Notes: generated by a model from the sequence alone, not told the origin. A stretch of DNA of 64,000 bases from Oscillatoria acuminata PCC 6304 (GCF_000317105.1 NC_019693.1:868001-932000); one strand, 5' to 3'; shown: positions 9,071-17,985, counted from the stretch's first letter. Program-made: numbers and translations.

Positions 9071-9365
9071 AAGGGGATTGCAAAATATAAATCATACGGA
9101 ATCCGGTTGTGATAGGTCTGTAAAAACCCACACCCTGAAGGGTGGGGCTATACGGACAAAGCCCGCCTGCGCGGGCTAAAAGCGAAAATCGACTTGAGAC
9201 AACCGGATTTGGTATCATCCAACCGTTCAACTGTAAGGAAGGTATCTGTAGGGGCGCAAGCATTGCGCCCCTGGGGCGCAAGCATTGCGCCCCTACATTG
9301 ACAGGGTTACTCCGTTGATCCGTCACTACGAACGTTTTGGAGATTTTATTTTTTGGAGTTCCCTA
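9071..9365 (-). mobile_element. MITE-like element (family A), interrupted by a second MITE
   Basis: Read on the minus strand, this is the same unit as 48254-48426 and 50808-50983. It has one end with AGGGAACTCC followed by an AT-rich block, a central palindromic block GTAGGGGCGCAA...TTGCGCCCCTAC, then ATACCTTCCTT, and a far end GCAATCCCCTT. The two ends are imperfect inverted repeats of about 22 bp. It contains no coding capacity and is about 177 bp once the inner insertion (9096-9213 plus one 5-bp duplication) is removed. Confidence 0.75.
9096..9213. mobile_element. 118-bp MITE nested inside the family A element
   Basis: Termini ACGGAATCCGGTTGT (9096-9110) and ACAACCGGATTTGGT (9199-9213) are 15-bp inverted repeats with two mismatches. 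The unit is flanked on both sides by ATCAT (9091-9095 and 9214-9218), a 5-bp target-site duplication. The uninterrupted family A copy at 50808-50983 shows the empty site as GGATGATTTATA. The interior holds the GTAAAAACCC...GGGCTAA hairpin block also found free at 20654, 30131 and 46877. Confidence 0.85.
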
Positions 9366-9470
9366 ATTCTCAGTATTTTTGTTGAGAACCTCAGTTTTTA
9401 ATCGCTACGCTACCCCCGGAGTAGGGGATATTCTGTCAGTCTTAACCGGGTGTAGGCGGGCAGAAAAGAT

Positions 9471-9500
9471 AAAACCCGCCCGAGTTCAACCTAGGGCGGG
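9471..9500 (-). terminator. Rho-independent terminator downstream of trxA
   Basis: On the minus strand a 7-bp stem (CCCGCCC / GGGCGGG, 9475-9481 with 9494-9500) is followed by TTTT and a T-rich tail. It lies about 210 bp after the thioredoxin stop codon, in the correct orientation. Confidence 0.7.
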
Positions 9501-9710
9501 ATAGAGTTGGGATCCCACAGAGTCCAGCGATCGCAAAGTTGATCTAGAGGAGTTCGGTGTGAGTTGAGTCCACAGAAAATTAAGAATTAGGCTCTAACAA
9601 TTAAAAGGATTAATGTTGAGCATCTCTTATTCTTAATTTTCAAGAACCAACATTTCGTTATGAAATCTCCAGACAATCCGGTTACTAAGGGAGTCTCGAT
9701 GGTGAGTCCA

Positions 9711-10040
9711 TTACTTTGCTATATATTTTTCTAGGGTATTAGCCAAGGTCGTCTTCGGCACAGCCCCGACCACCATATCCACCCGTTGGCCACCTTTGAA
9801 AATCATTAAAGTAGGAATACTTCTGATTCCGTATTGGCTGGCCACGTTCGGGTTTTCGTCGGTATTGACTTTAACGACTTTAACCTGACCATCGTACTGC
9901 TGGGCGATTTCATCGACAACAGGGGCTACCATCCGGCAAGGTCCGCACCAGGGTGCCCAAAAATCGACGAGAACTGGAACCTCGCTATCAAGCACTTCTT
10001 GCTTAAAAGTAGAGTCTGTAACTTGTGCGGCTGCTGACAT
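9711..10040 (-). CDS. trxA: Thioredoxin (m-type/TrxA)
   Basis: 109 residues from the internal ATG, the standard thioredoxin size. The active site is [11 protein letters not shown] with Cys32 and Cys35, and the cis-proline loop is [10 protein letters not shown]. The family C-terminus ends with the usual helix (TLEKYIAK). The protein reduces disulfides in the cytosol and, in cyanobacteria, carries light-dependent redox signals from ferredoxin-thioredoxin reductase to Calvin-cycle and other enzymes. A longer frame reaches 10073, but the extra 11 residues ([11 protein letters not shown]) are unlike the family and an AAGGAA ribosome-binding site lies just before the chosen start. It has its own terminator at 9471-9500 and no operon partner. 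Confidence 0.93.
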   Translation of the reverse strand: MSAAAQVTDSTFKQEVLDSEVPVLVDFWAPWCGPCRMVAPVVDEIAQQYDGQVKVVKVNTDENPNVASQYGIRSIPTLMIFKGGQRVDMVVGAVPKTTLANTLEKYIAK

Positions 10041-10246
10041 TGCCCTTGATTCCTTTTCTATAGGGTTTCTCAACGAGTAATTTTACCATCCCAGAACCGA
10101 TCTCCTGTGGTCAGACTTCCTGGCAAGAGGGTAGCGCGGGGCTAAATCTCATAAGTGAGTCTATTTAGTTGAGGAGGATTGGTTTGGATGCAGATTTTAG
10201 TTTAGTCTATTTTCGCATTTAAACAAGTCATCCCTAATAAAACCTA

Positions 10247-10278
10247 ATAAAAAACCGCCCGAACAGAAGTCCGGGCGG
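10247..10278 (-). terminator. Rho-independent terminator of the guaB3-type gene
   Basis: Stem CCGCCCG (10255-10261) with CGGGCGG (10272-10278) is followed, on the minus strand, by a run of T corresponding to the A-run just left of 10255. It lies about 120 bp after the stop codon at 10400. Confidence 0.85.
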
Positions 10279-10399
10279 AGTGTGGTGTGAGGAGTGAACG
10301 GAAACATGCGTCTCCGCTATATTCTATTGTAAACTACAGATTGCTATGGTGGTGTAAAACTTTGCACAAATTTTACACCCCCACAGAAGGGAAGTAAAT

Positions 10400-11563
10400 T
10401 TACTTACCCATTCCGAGTTGTTGTGCTTTTTGATAGACTTTTCCTTCCGTGAGCAAAGAAGGCGCGATCGCCACTTCCACCTGTTGCATTTCCTTCATGT
10501 CCTTGGCCCCTAACGTCCCCATACTGGTTTTCAGCGCTCCTAAGAGGTTATGAGTCCCATCATCCAGACCCGCAGGCCCCCGGAGAATTTGTTCTAAACT
10601 CCCGGTACTGCCGACCCGAATCCGTGTTCCCCGAGGAAGCACTGGTGAAGGCGTCGCCATTCCCCAGTGATAGCCCCGTCCTGGTGCTTCGTTCGCCCGA
10701 GCAAAGGGAGAGCCAATCATCACCCCATCAGCACCACAGGCAATACATTTACAGATATCTCCCCCCGTCACCAAGCCGCCATCGGCGATGATAGAAACGT
10801 AGATTCCGGTTTCCCGGTAAAAATTATCCCGGGCGGCAGCACAATCCGCCACTGCGGTTGCCTGGGGAACTCCAATGCCTAAAACCCCGCGAGAAGTACA
10901 AGCGGCACCGGGTCCAATCCCGACCATAATCGCTGCTGCACCCGCTTTCATTAATTTCAGACTCACCTCGTAGGTGACGCAATTGCCCAAAATCACGGGA
11001 ATCGGCATTTCCTGACAAAATTTAGCCAAGTCCAGAGGGGTGATGGACTCGGGAGATAAGTGATCCGTGGAAACCACGGTCCCTTGGACGAAAAACAAAT
11101 CAGCCCCAGCTTTGGCCACTGATGCCCCATACTGGGCGGCCCCTGCTGGAGTCGCACTGACGGCAGCGATCCCGCCTTGGCTTTTAATTTGATGAATACG
11201 CTTCTCGATTAACTCCGGCTGAATCGGTTTAGCATAGAGTTCCTGCATCAATCCCACAAACTCTTCTTTGCCGACGGATGAAATGCGATCGAGAATCGGT
11301 TCGGGATCTTCATACCGGGTTTGAATGCCTTCCAAGTTCAAGACACCCATCGCGCCCAATTGAGAAAGCAAAACTGCCATGCGGACATCAACGACTCCAT
11401 CCATCGCACTGGCGATGATCGGAATTTCTCTCTCAATCCCGCCAAGGGTCCAGCGCGTATCCGCTAAAGAAGGATCTAGCGTTCTCGTACCCGGGACTAA
11501 GGCAATTTCATCAATTCCGTATGCCCTGCGAGCTGTTTTGCCACGCCCAATTTGAATGTCCAC
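10400..11563 (-). CDS. GuaB3-type IMP dehydrogenase-family protein
   Basis: 387 residues with an IMPDH/GMP-reductase TIM barrel and no CBS pair, the size of the GuaB3 group found in actinobacteria and cyanobacteria. The opening [20 protein letters not shown] and [17 protein letters not shown] are typical of that group. The catalytic loop reads [17 protein letters not shown], containing the cysteine expected to form the covalent intermediate with the nucleotide. [20 protein letters not shown] and [16 protein letters not shown] form the phosphate-binding site. Whether it acts as a GMP reductase-like or dehydrogenase-like enzyme cannot be told from sequence. It is transcribed alone, with its own terminator at 10247-10278. 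Confidence 0.88.
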   Translation of the reverse strand: MDIQIGRGKTARRAYGIDEIALVPGTRTLDPSLADTRWTLGGIEREIPIIASAMDGVVDVRMAVLLSQLGAMGVLNLEGIQTRYEDPEPILDRISSVGKEEFVGLMQELYAKPIQPELIEKRIHQIKSQGGIAAVSATPAGAAQYGASVAKAGADLFFVQGTVVSTDHLSPESITPLDLAKFCQEMPIPVILGNCVTYEVSLKLMKAGAAAIMVGIGPGAACTSRGVLGIGVPQATAVADCAAARDNFYRETGIYVSIIADGGLVTGGDICKCIACGADGVMIGSPFARANEAPGRGYHWGMATPSPVLPRGTRIRVGSTGSLEQILRGPAGLDDGTHNLLGALKTSMGTLGAKDMKEMQQVEVAIAPSLLTEGKVYQKAQQLGMGK

Positions 11564-11663
11564 TGCTTCTATCCGTTCCCAAAACTATTTATGCTAGACT
11601 ATCAAATTTACAGGCAAACTGACGTAGAATTGTCATTTGTCCTTTGTCATTTGTCCTGGGTTG

Positions 11664-11709
11664 ATGGGGAGGATGGGGAGGATGGGGGAGATGGGGAGGA
11701 TGGGGGAGA
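11664..11709 (+). repeat. G-rich purine tract of GGGGAGGAT units
   Basis: Several imperfect GATGGGGAG / GATGGGGGAG units follow each other between the divergent genes at 11563 and 11795. Many G-runs of four or five could form a quadruplex on the plus strand. Just before it the words TTTGTCATTTGTCC are also repeated. Confidence 0.7.
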
Positions 11710-11794
11710 TTTCGGGTTCATCCTTGCGGTAGCCATTTTAGGCTTGCCAGAACTTTAGAATAAGAATAGAAAGAAAGTTCATAAAACTTAAAGG

Positions 11795-12175
11795 ATGATG
11801 AAGCTGAAACGGATCGGACATATTGCCATTCGGGTCACGGACCTCGATCGCGCAGTGCAATTTTACCACAACTTAGGCATGACTGTGGTCTGGAAGGACC
11901 CGGATTGGGCCTATTTAAAAGCTGGAGAGGATGGATTGGCCCTGCTGAGTCCCAGCTACAAACACGCCGGACCCCATTTTGGCTTTGTCTTCAGCGATCG
12001 GGCCGAAATCCAGTCTGCCTACGATCGCCTCAAAGCAGAAGGGGCCGATGTCCGGGAAATCCATGATCACCGCGATGGGACTGCCTCCTTCTACGGCAAG
12101 GACCCGGATGGGAACTGGTTTGAATATCTCTACGAACCCACGACGATCAATCAACCCGCCCGGACTACCCCTTAA
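11795..12175 (+). CDS. VOC-superfamily (glyoxalase/dioxygenase-fold) protein
   Basis: 126 residues, a single vicinal-oxygen-chelate domain made of two beta-alpha-beta-beta-beta units. It opens with IGHIAIRVTDLDRAVQFYHN, where the histidine is the usual first metal ligand, has HFGFVF in the second unit, and ends with GKDPDGNWFEYLYEP, where the glutamate is the usual last ligand. The ligand pattern supports a metal-dependent enzyme of the glyoxalase I/fosfomycin-resistance/dioxygenase class, but the substrate cannot be assigned. It stands alone, divergent from the guaB3-type gene and followed by a long-hairpin element. Confidence 0.85.
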   Translation: MMKLKRIGHIAIRVTDLDRAVQFYHNLGMTVVWKDPDWAYLKAGEDGLALLSPSYKHAGPHFGFVFSDRAEIQSAYDRLKAEGADVREIHDHRDGTASFYGKDPDGNWFEYLYEPTTINQPARTTP

Positions 12176-12202
12176 GGTTCTCACTTCAACCTACACCAAA
12201 CC

Positions 12203-12267
12203 AGAAACCGGGTTTTTGCCCTCATCTTTGATTCCCTATTCAGATTTTGGATAAAAACCCGGTTTCT
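12203..12267. repeat. Dispersed long-hairpin element (AGAAACCGGGTTT type)
   Basis: 15-bp perfect arms AGAAACCGGGTTTTT (12203-12217) and AAAAACCCGGTTTCT (12253-12267) surround a loop of about 35 nt. This is the best-preserved of the three copies in the window and may serve as a terminator for the VOC gene. Confidence 0.8.
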
Positions 12268-12290
12268 AGCCTCCTACATCAAAATTGAGG

Positions 12291-12296
12291 TATAAT
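12291..12296 (+). promoter_or_regulatory. Putative -10 box of the first Uma2 gene
   Basis: TATAAT lies 32 nt before the ATG. The same block, TTGAGGTATAAT, is kept before the second copy at 12902, although the linker bases differ. No good -35 box is seen. Confidence 0.5.
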
Positions 12297-12327
12297 ACTT
12301 TTAAATAAACGCTACCTATAAAAATTT

Positions 12328-12894
12328 ATGTCTTTGACAATTGAACACTTAAAAAATCTGCAATCTAAACTCCAAAATGATTCCAATGATTACCAGATAG
12401 AATTGCGCGAGGGAAACCTGATTGTCATGGGTCCATCAGATATTGTTTCCAGCTATATTGGTGCACAGTTGAGCTTTCTCCTCAATCTTTGGGTAAACCC
12501 TCGTCGCCTGGGGTTAGTCTTTGACTCTAGCGGTGGGTTTATTTTACCGAATGCTGATTTAACCGCCCCGGATGTGTCTTATGTGTCGCGATCGCGAATG
12601 CCGCGCACTGTCCGGTATTTTAGCGAAGTGGTTCCGGATTTAGTAGTAGAAATCAAATCTCAAAGCGATCGCCTTACTAAACTCCGAGAAAAAATTTTAA
12701 TGTTTCTGGAACAAGGGGTAAAAGTGGGGATTTTAATCGACCCCGATGAATTAACCGTTACCCTCTATCGCCCCAATCAAACCCCCATCGTTTTTACCGA
12801 CACCGAAACCCTGACTCTTCCCGAATTGCTTCCCGGATGGGAATTACAAATCTCTGATTTATGGCCCCCAGTGTTTGAGGAAAATGGGGATTAA
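12328..12894 (+). CDS. Uma2-family (DUF820) PD-(D/E)XK nuclease-fold protein, copy 1
   Basis: 188 residues. The Uma2/DUF820 core is present: LIVMGPSDIVSSYIGAQL, then the acidic residue in DLTAPDVSYVSRSRM and the E-x-K pair in VPDLVVEIKSQSDRL, which together make the restriction-endonuclease-like active site. The C-terminal strand ILIDPDELTVTLYRP is also family-typical. Uma2 genes are extremely numerous in cyanobacteria and are thought to be linked to mobile or selfish DNA, but their substrate is unknown. It is followed after 44 bp by an almost identical second copy. The active-site residues are intact. This protein differs from its twin mainly in a short patch, LSFLLNLWVNPRR. Confidence 0.9.
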   Translation: MSLTIEHLKNLQSKLQNDSNDYQIELREGNLIVMGPSDIVSSYIGAQLSFLLNLWVNPRRLGLVFDSSGGFILPNADLTAPDVSYVSRSRMPRTVRYFSEVVPDLVVEIKSQSDRLTKLREKILMFLEQGVKVGILIDPDELTVTLYRPNQTPIVFTDTETLTLPELLPGWELQISDLWPPVFEENGD

Positions 12895-12901
12895 ATTGAG
12901 G

Positions 12902-12907
12902 TATAAT
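12902..12907 (+). promoter_or_regulatory. Putative -10 box of the second Uma2 gene
   Basis: TATAAT within a block shared with the first copy, directly after the stop codon of copy 1. Its conservation shows that the duplication carried its promoter along. Confidence 0.5.
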
Positions 12908-12938
12908 CGTTTTAAATAAACTTACCCTATAAAAACTT

Positions 12939-13505
12939 ATGTCTTTAACCGTTGAACACTTAAAAAACCTGCAATCGAAACTCCAAAATGATTCCAATGA
13001 TTACCAGATAGAATTACGCGAGGGAAACCTGATTGTCATGGGTCCATCAGATATTGTTTCCAGCTATATTGGTGCCCAGTTGAGTCGATTGCTGGGTAAT
13101 TGGGTAACTCCCCGTCGTCTGGGGTTAGTCTTTGACTCTAGCGGTGGGTTTATTTTACCGAATGCTGATTTAACCGCCCCGGATGTGTCTTATGTGTCGC
13201 GATCGCGAATGCCGCGCACAGTCCGGTATTTTAGCGAAGTGGTTCCGGATTTAGTAGTGGAAATCAAATCCCAAAGCGATCGGATTACTAAACTCCGAGA
13301 AAAAATTTTAATGTTTCTGGAACAAGGAGTAAAAGTGGGGATTTTAATCGACCCCGATGAGTTAACAGTTACCCTCTATCGCCCCAATCAAACCCCTATC
13401 GTTTTTACAGACACCGAAACCCTGACCCTTCCCGAATTGCTTCCGGGATGGGAATTACAAATTTCTGATTTATGGCCCCCAGTATTTGAAGAAAATGGGG
13501 ATTAA
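12939..13505 (+). CDS. Uma2-family PD-(D/E)XK nuclease-fold protein, copy 2
   Basis: 188 residues, aligned without gaps to copy 1. The substitutions I see are I5V, a cluster in the segment LSRLLGNWVTPRR (F, N, L, N of copy 1 replaced), and L-to-I in SDRI. All proposed active-site residues (PD in APDVSYV, EIK in VVEIKS) are kept. The DNA is also nearly identical, including the short upstream promoter block, so this is a recent tandem duplication of a unit of about 610 bp. Its stop codon overlaps the stop codon of the convergent permease gene by 3 nt (TTAA at 13502-13505). Confidence 0.9.
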   Translation: MSLTVEHLKNLQSKLQNDSNDYQIELREGNLIVMGPSDIVSSYIGAQLSRLLGNWVTPRRLGLVFDSSGGFILPNADLTAPDVSYVSRSRMPRTVRYFSEVVPDLVVEIKSQSDRITKLREKILMFLEQGVKVGILIDPDELTVTLYRPNQTPIVFTDTETLTLPELLPGWELQISDLWPPVFEENGD

Positions 13506-14425
13506 ATAGCACTACTTTGAGGGTCGAGGGCGTCGCGTAATCCGTCTCCGATATAATTAATGCTGCTGACGGTGATAAAAATTGCTAGTCCTGGAAAAAT
13601 CGCTTGATGGGGTGAGGTTTGTAAGTAATCTCGGGCATCATAAAGCATTCGTCCCCAGGTGGGAACGTCGGGGGGAAATCCTAATCCAAAAAAGCTGAGG
13701 GTGGATTCGGTAATAATGGCATTGCCGATCGCCAGGGTTGCCGCAACAATTACCGGACCAATAATATTCGGTAAAATATGAATCCAAATAATCCGCCGGG
13801 GAGATGCACCCAAAGCACGTGCTGCGCTGACAAACTCTAGTTGTTTAACCGTTAAAAATCCGGCCCGAACTAGGCGGGCGACAGACATCCAGGTGAGGGA
13901 ACCAATCACCAAAACAACTAGGATAAAAATCCCCAATTCTGGACCCGCAACTGCCCGAATTGATTCACGAAACAAATAAACTACTAACAGCAGTAAAGGT
14001 AACTGCGGAAGGGCTAAAAATAAGTCAGTCAGACGCATGAGTAAGGCATCAATGATACCGCCATAATATCCAGCAATTGCGCCGATGAATACCCCGACGG
14101 TAATCGCCACCAACATGGCAGCGATACCCACGGCGATGGAGATTCGTCCTCCGGATAACATTCGGGCGAGGATATCTTGACCCAGGGAATTGGTGCCAAA
14201 GGGATGATGCCAACTTGGACCCATTGAGGACCGACTGAAATCAATTTCATCAATGGCGGTGGTGTAGAAGATGGGACCGAAAATAACGCATAGGAGGATA
14301 ATGGTAAGGGCGATCGCACCCAAAACCGCCATTTTATCCTGATAAAATCTCTCCCATGCTTTTTGGCTTAAATTGGGCGTTAAATTGCGGGGCATTTCGG
14401 GCTGAATGGGATTCGCATTAGACAT
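13502..14425 (-). CDS. Peptide/nickel-type ABC transporter permease (DppC/OppC)
   Basis: About 307 residues from the ATG at 14425; a TTG two codons upstream is possible. It has an N-terminal segment that pairs with the cytoplasmic membrane, about six membrane helices, and the EAA-loop motif (SAARALGASPRRIIWIHILPN), the contact site for the ATPase subunit. The opening KAWERFYQDKMAVLGAIALT is typical of DppC/OppC proteins. It is the partner of the DppB-type gene (14468-15430), 42 nt upstream on the same strand. The binding lipoprotein is encoded divergently at 16258. No ATPase gene (DppD/DppF) lies nearby, so ATP-binding subunits must come from elsewhere. The substrate is probably oligopeptides or a related solute. 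Confidence 0.88.
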   Translation of the reverse strand: MSNANPIQPEMPRNLTPNLSQKAWERFYQDKMAVLGAIALTIILLCVIFGPIFYTTAIDEIDFSRSSMGPSWHHPFGTNSLGQDILARMLSGGRISIAVGIAAMLVAITVGVFIGAIAGYYGGIIDALLMRLTDLFLALPQLPLLLLVVYLFRESIRAVAGPELGIFILVVLVIGSLTWMSVARLVRAGFLTVKQLEFVSAARALGASPRRIIWIHILPNIIGPVIVAATLAIGNAIITESTLSFFGLGFPPDVPTWGRMLYDARDYLQTSPHQAIFPGLAIFITVSSINYIGDGLRDALDPQSSAI

Positions 14426-14467
14426 AATCAAAACGTAATGATTGGATTAAATGAGCAATTCAGGCGA

Positions 14468-15430
14468 TTATTGATGATAGTTCACCCTCGGGTCTAAGAG
14501 GGCATACAGCAAATCTGCGATTAAATTAAACACCACAATTAACACAGCATAAATAAAAGTGATTGCCATCACTACCGGGGTATCACTGCGATAAATGGAA
14601 TCAATTAATAGAGAACCGATTCCGGGAACTCGAAACACTTGTTCGGTGACTAATGCGCCGGTAAATACCGCAGGAATATCCAGGGCCACCAGAGTAACCA
14701 CCGGAATCAAAGCATTCCTTAAAACGTGCCGTTGGATCACCCTAAATTTGGATAATCCTTTCGCGTAAGCCGTGCGGACATATTGCTGATAGAGTTGTTC
14801 TAAAATCGAGGACCGGATAAACCGCATTAAAATCGCGGCTTGATACAGTCCTAACACAGAAATCGGCATAATAGACTGTTGAACTTGAGCGATAAAACTG
14901 TTCCAATCGGTTACCTTTAAGGTGCTATTATAAATAAAGGGAAACCAGTTGAGTTGAACACTGAAAATAATGATAAACAGCACCCCGGTGAAAAAAGTGG
15001 GGAGAGAGAACCATAAAAAAGCAAAAGTTGTGGCAATTTTGTCTACTACAGAGTAGCGGTTGAGGGCGGAGAGAATGCCGAGGGGAAAGGCGATGAGGAT
15101 GCCTAAGAGATAGGCAGAACCGACGACCCAAAAGGTGGTCGGTAATCGTTGCAAAATTAAGTCGATAACGGGACTGCGACTGGTAAATGAGTATCCCATA
15201 TCTCCGGTAAAAAAGGCGAATGCCCATTTCAAATATCGGATATGAATCGGTTGGTCCAATCCAAAGGAACGCCGCAGATTTTCCCGCACTTCGGCGGTGA
15301 TTGCGGGATTGGTGGCAAATTCTCCTAATGGGTCTCCAGGTGCTAAGGCTAAGATGGTAAAAATGACGAGACTAATGGCAATTAAGGTGGGAATAGAAAT
15401 CAGCAGGCGTTTCAACAAATAGGTTTTCAT
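14468..15430 (-). CDS. Peptide/nickel-type ABC transporter permease (DppB/OppB)
   Basis: About 320 residues from the ATG at 15430 (MKTYLLKRLLISIPTLIAI), which is the standard DppB N-terminus. A longer frame to 15580 would add 50 residues with no family support. It shows six membrane helices, the DppB signature FGLDQPIHIRYLKWAFAFFTGDMGYSF, and the EAA loop (RTAYAKGLSKFRVIQRHVLRNALIP). It is first in the permease pair, 42 nt ahead of the DppC-type gene. Together with the lipoprotein at 16258 it would form an uptake system for peptides or similar solutes in the plasma membrane. Confidence 0.9.
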   Translation of the reverse strand: MKTYLLKRLLISIPTLIAISLVIFTILALAPGDPLGEFATNPAITAEVRENLRRSFGLDQPIHIRYLKWAFAFFTGDMGYSFTSRSPVIDLILQRLPTTFWVVGSAYLLGILIAFPLGILSALNRYSVVDKIATTFAFLWFSLPTFFTGVLFIIIFSVQLNWFPFIYNSTLKVTDWNSFIAQVQQSIMPISVLGLYQAAILMRFIRSSILEQLYQQYVRTAYAKGLSKFRVIQRHVLRNALIPVVTLVALDIPAVFTGALVTEQVFRVPGIGSLLIDSIYRSDTPVVMAITFIYAVLIVVFNLIADLLYALLDPRVNYHQ

Positions 15431-16257
15431 AGGCGCAAGAATCATGAGTTCCAATTCTTGTAGGGGTGAGAAAGCGATCGCCCCTACAGGGGAGGGTTCA
15501 AACCCGAGGGTAAAAGCTGCGAGTCGGCATGAAAGCGTAAGGGACAGCATAACCCCTGGGTGTCGCTGCGATGCTGCCACCCTACTGGGTCTACAAAGTC
15601 GTTGAGGAATCTTTCTGGGAAGGAGTTAGCCGGTATAATGGCTATCATTTTATCTCTCCTGTAGGGTGAATCGGCTCCTCCCTGGAAGGGCCGGGTTTAT
15701 TCCTGTTTTTACTTTATCCTAATTTTAGGCTAATGTCTTATAAACCCAGAAAAACATTCCGGGTTTTATTTATTTTTATCTACTTGGGTTTAAAATGATT
15801 TGCCGCTATTAAACCCGATTAAATTCATCAAAATTAAAAAACTCTCCTATTTAATTTTGTTTGCTACCCTTAGACCTGTATTTTACCAATCCATTTAATG
15901 GGGATATAGCCGTTCGGAGTTCAAACCATGAGCAACAACATCCTCCAAAATCACAAATTCTGGCAACTGATAGAATGCGTTATATGGATGGTTATTTCAG
16001 TTTTGCCTTGAGCATAATTGGGTTATTGTGGCACTACTGGACTGGAGACAAGACCGATCGCACTTCAACCCCGCCACAAAAAGCGATCGCCTTTTCTGTA
16101 CTGAATGGACTGGGTTCGGTCCCCAGGGAACCGGGTTCTGTGAATCGGGGATGGGGGACATTAAACCGGGTGTCGTTAATTGCCGTCGTCCCTCACAAGA
16201 CAAAACCGGGTTTTCTTGATACTGTAGAGTTTTAAACCGTCACTGGGAGAGAAAAAT
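15431..16257. other. 827-bp divergent intergenic region between permeases and binding protein
   Basis: No credible gene is present; a 124-codon frame at 15861-16235 has no family features. The region contains a hairpin (TGTAGGGG with CCCCTACA around 15460-15493), several fragments of the AACCGGGTTT hairpin family near 16090-16220, and AT-rich DNA at 15700-15850 that probably carries the promoters of both transcription units. Confidence 0.45.
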
Positions 16258-17985
16258 TTGAAAAAGAAGCGCGATCGCCGTCCGTTCATCCTGCCACTGT
16301 TGGCGTTACCGTTTCTCGCTGCATCCCTGTTGTCAGGATGCGGGACGAACTCAACCCGCCAAATCCAACAACCGGATATCCTCCGCTTACTCTACTGGCA
16401 AGCGCCAACCATTCTCAATCCTCATCTGTCCGTGGGGTTCAAGGATTGGGAAGCGAGTCGAATCACCTTAGAACCCCTGGCAACGTTCAATAATCAGGGG
16501 GATTTAATCCCCATTTTGGCGGCAGAAGTTCCCACCCTGGAAAATGGCGGAGTCGCAGCAGATGGTTTATCCGTAACCTGGCAACTCAAACCGGATATAC
16601 AATGGTCCGATGGCACTCCCTTCACTGCCGCAGATGTGGTGTTTACTTATGAATTTATCTCGAATCCTGAAACGGCGTCGGCAAATTCCTCTAATTATGA
16701 TGCGATCGCCTCAGTGGAAGCGATCAACCCTCTGACTGTTAAAGTTAATTTTAAAGCGGTTAATCCCGGTTGGTTTTTACCCTTTGTCGGGTCCGAAGGG
16801 ATGATTTTACCCCAACATATTTTTGCTGATTATACCGGCGCAAATTCTCGACAAGCACCCGGTAATTTATCACCTGTGGGAACGGGTCCTTATCGCGTCG
16901 TCGAATTTCGACCCGGGGATACCGTTGTTTATGAACCCAATCCCTATTTCCGAGAAGCAGAAGACCTCTATTTTCGGCGAATTGAACTCAAAGGCGGTGG
17001 GGATTCGACCTCAGCAGCAAGGGCGGTTTTACAAACTGGAGATGCGGATTATGCTTATGGGTTGCAAGTCGAACCTCTGGTTTTAGAACAATTAGAAGCA
17101 GGGGGACAAGGACAAGTTATGGCAAATTTTGGTCCATTAAGTGAACGGATTCAACTGAATCAAACCGACCCCAATCGCGCCACTGCAGCCGGCGATCGCT
17201 CTAGTTTAGAATTTCCCCATCCCTTCTTAAGCGATCGGCAAGTTAGAGAGGCATTTAACCTAGCGATCGACCGCAATACCATTTCTGAGCAACTCTATGG
17301 AGTCACTGGCATTCCCACCCCCAACTTTCTCGTATCTCCACCCACCTATCTCTCCCCCAATACCCGATTAGAATTTAACTTAGAACAAGCAGCAGCATTA
17401 CTAGAACAAGCAGGTTGGCAGGATACTAATGGCAATGGCATCCGGGATAAAGATGGAGTAGAAATGCGCGTTCTCTTTCAAACCTCTGTCAATCCGGTTC
17501 GACATAAAACCCAGGAAATCATCAAACAAAATTTCCGAAATATTGGCGTAGAAATGGAAATCAAAAGTATTGATGCCAGCATCTTTTTCTCCGGCGATCC
17601 ATCAAATAACGATTCCCTGAATCGCTTTTATGCTGATTTACAAATGGTGACCACCGGCAACACCTCCCCCGACCCCACCCGCTACCTCCAAACCTTCACT
17701 TGCGGGGAAATAGCTCGTCCTGAAAATAACTGGTCCGGTAGCAATACCTCCCGCTATTGCAATCCCGAATATGACCAACTCTGGCAACAGTCCACCACTG
17801 AACTCAACCCAGAAACTCGGGGGGAATTATTCATCCAAATGAATGATTTATTAGTAGAGGACGTGGCCGTGATTCCCCTAGTCCATCGCGCCGATGCGAT
17901 CGCCGTGAGCAATAGTTTAGAAGGGGTCGAATTAACCTCCTGGGATAGAGTCGTTTGGAATATCCACCAATGGCGACGGAGATAG
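16258..17985 (+). CDS. Peptide ABC transporter substrate-binding lipoprotein (SBP_bac_5)
   Basis: 575 residues starting at TTG. The first 30 residues are a lipoprotein signal: basic KKKRDRRPF, a hydrophobic core, and the lipobox LLSGC with the acylated cysteine. The mature domain is the DppA/OppA type (SBP_bac_5, cluster C): ILNPHLSVGFKDWEASRI, VTWQLKPDIQWSDGTPFTAA, and the C-terminal VAVIPLVHRADAIAVS. This binds the solute outside the plasma membrane and delivers it to the permeases at 13502-15430. The gene is divergent from them across an 827-bp spacer. The related DppA proteins bind peptides, heme precursors or nickel; the ligand here cannot be named. Confidence 0.92.
   Translation: MKKKRDRRPFILPLLALPFLAASLLSGCGTNSTRQIQQPDILRLLYWQAPTILNPHLSVGFKDWEASRITLEPLATFNNQGDLIPILAAEVPTLENGGVAADGLSVTWQLKPDIQWSDGTPFTAADVVFTYEFISNPETASANSSNYDAIASVEAINPLTVKVNFKAVNPGWFLPFVGSEGMILPQHIFADYTGANSRQAPGNLSPVGTGPYRVVEFRPGDTVVYEPNPYFREAEDLYFRRIELKGGGDSTSAARAVLQTGDADYAYGLQVEPLVLEQLEAGGQGQVMANFGPLSERIQLNQTDPNRATAAGDRSSLEFPHPFLSDRQVREAFNLAIDRNTISEQLYGVTGIPTPNFLVSPPTYLSPNTRLEFNLEQAAALLEQAGWQDTNGNGIRDKDGVEMRVLFQTSVNPVRHKTQEIIKQNFRNIGVEMEIKSIDASIFFSGDPSNNDSLNRFYADLQMVTTGNTSPDPTRYLQTFTCGEIARPENNWSGSNTSRYCNPEYDQLWQQSTTELNPETRGELFIQMNDLLVEDVAVIPLVHRADAIAVSNSLEGVELTSWDRVVWNIHQWRRR

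Noticed and set aside
10041-10073. An 11-residue extension of thioredoxin
   Set aside because: It is outside the conserved family length and includes the ribosome-binding site of the internal start at 10040.
15470-15545. A TTCAAAC-containing arm that looks like a tRNA T-loop
   Set aside because: No acceptor, D or anticodon arms can be built around it. I found no credible tRNA in the window.
15431-15580. A 50-residue extension of the DppB-type permease
   Set aside because: The standard DppB N-terminus is MKTYLLKRLL at 15430; the extension is not signal-like and crosses a hairpin.
15861-16235. A 124-codon open frame on the plus strand upstream of the binding lipoprotein
   Set aside because: No family resemblance; it runs across fragments of the AACCGGGTTT repeat family and has no ribosome-binding site that I can see.
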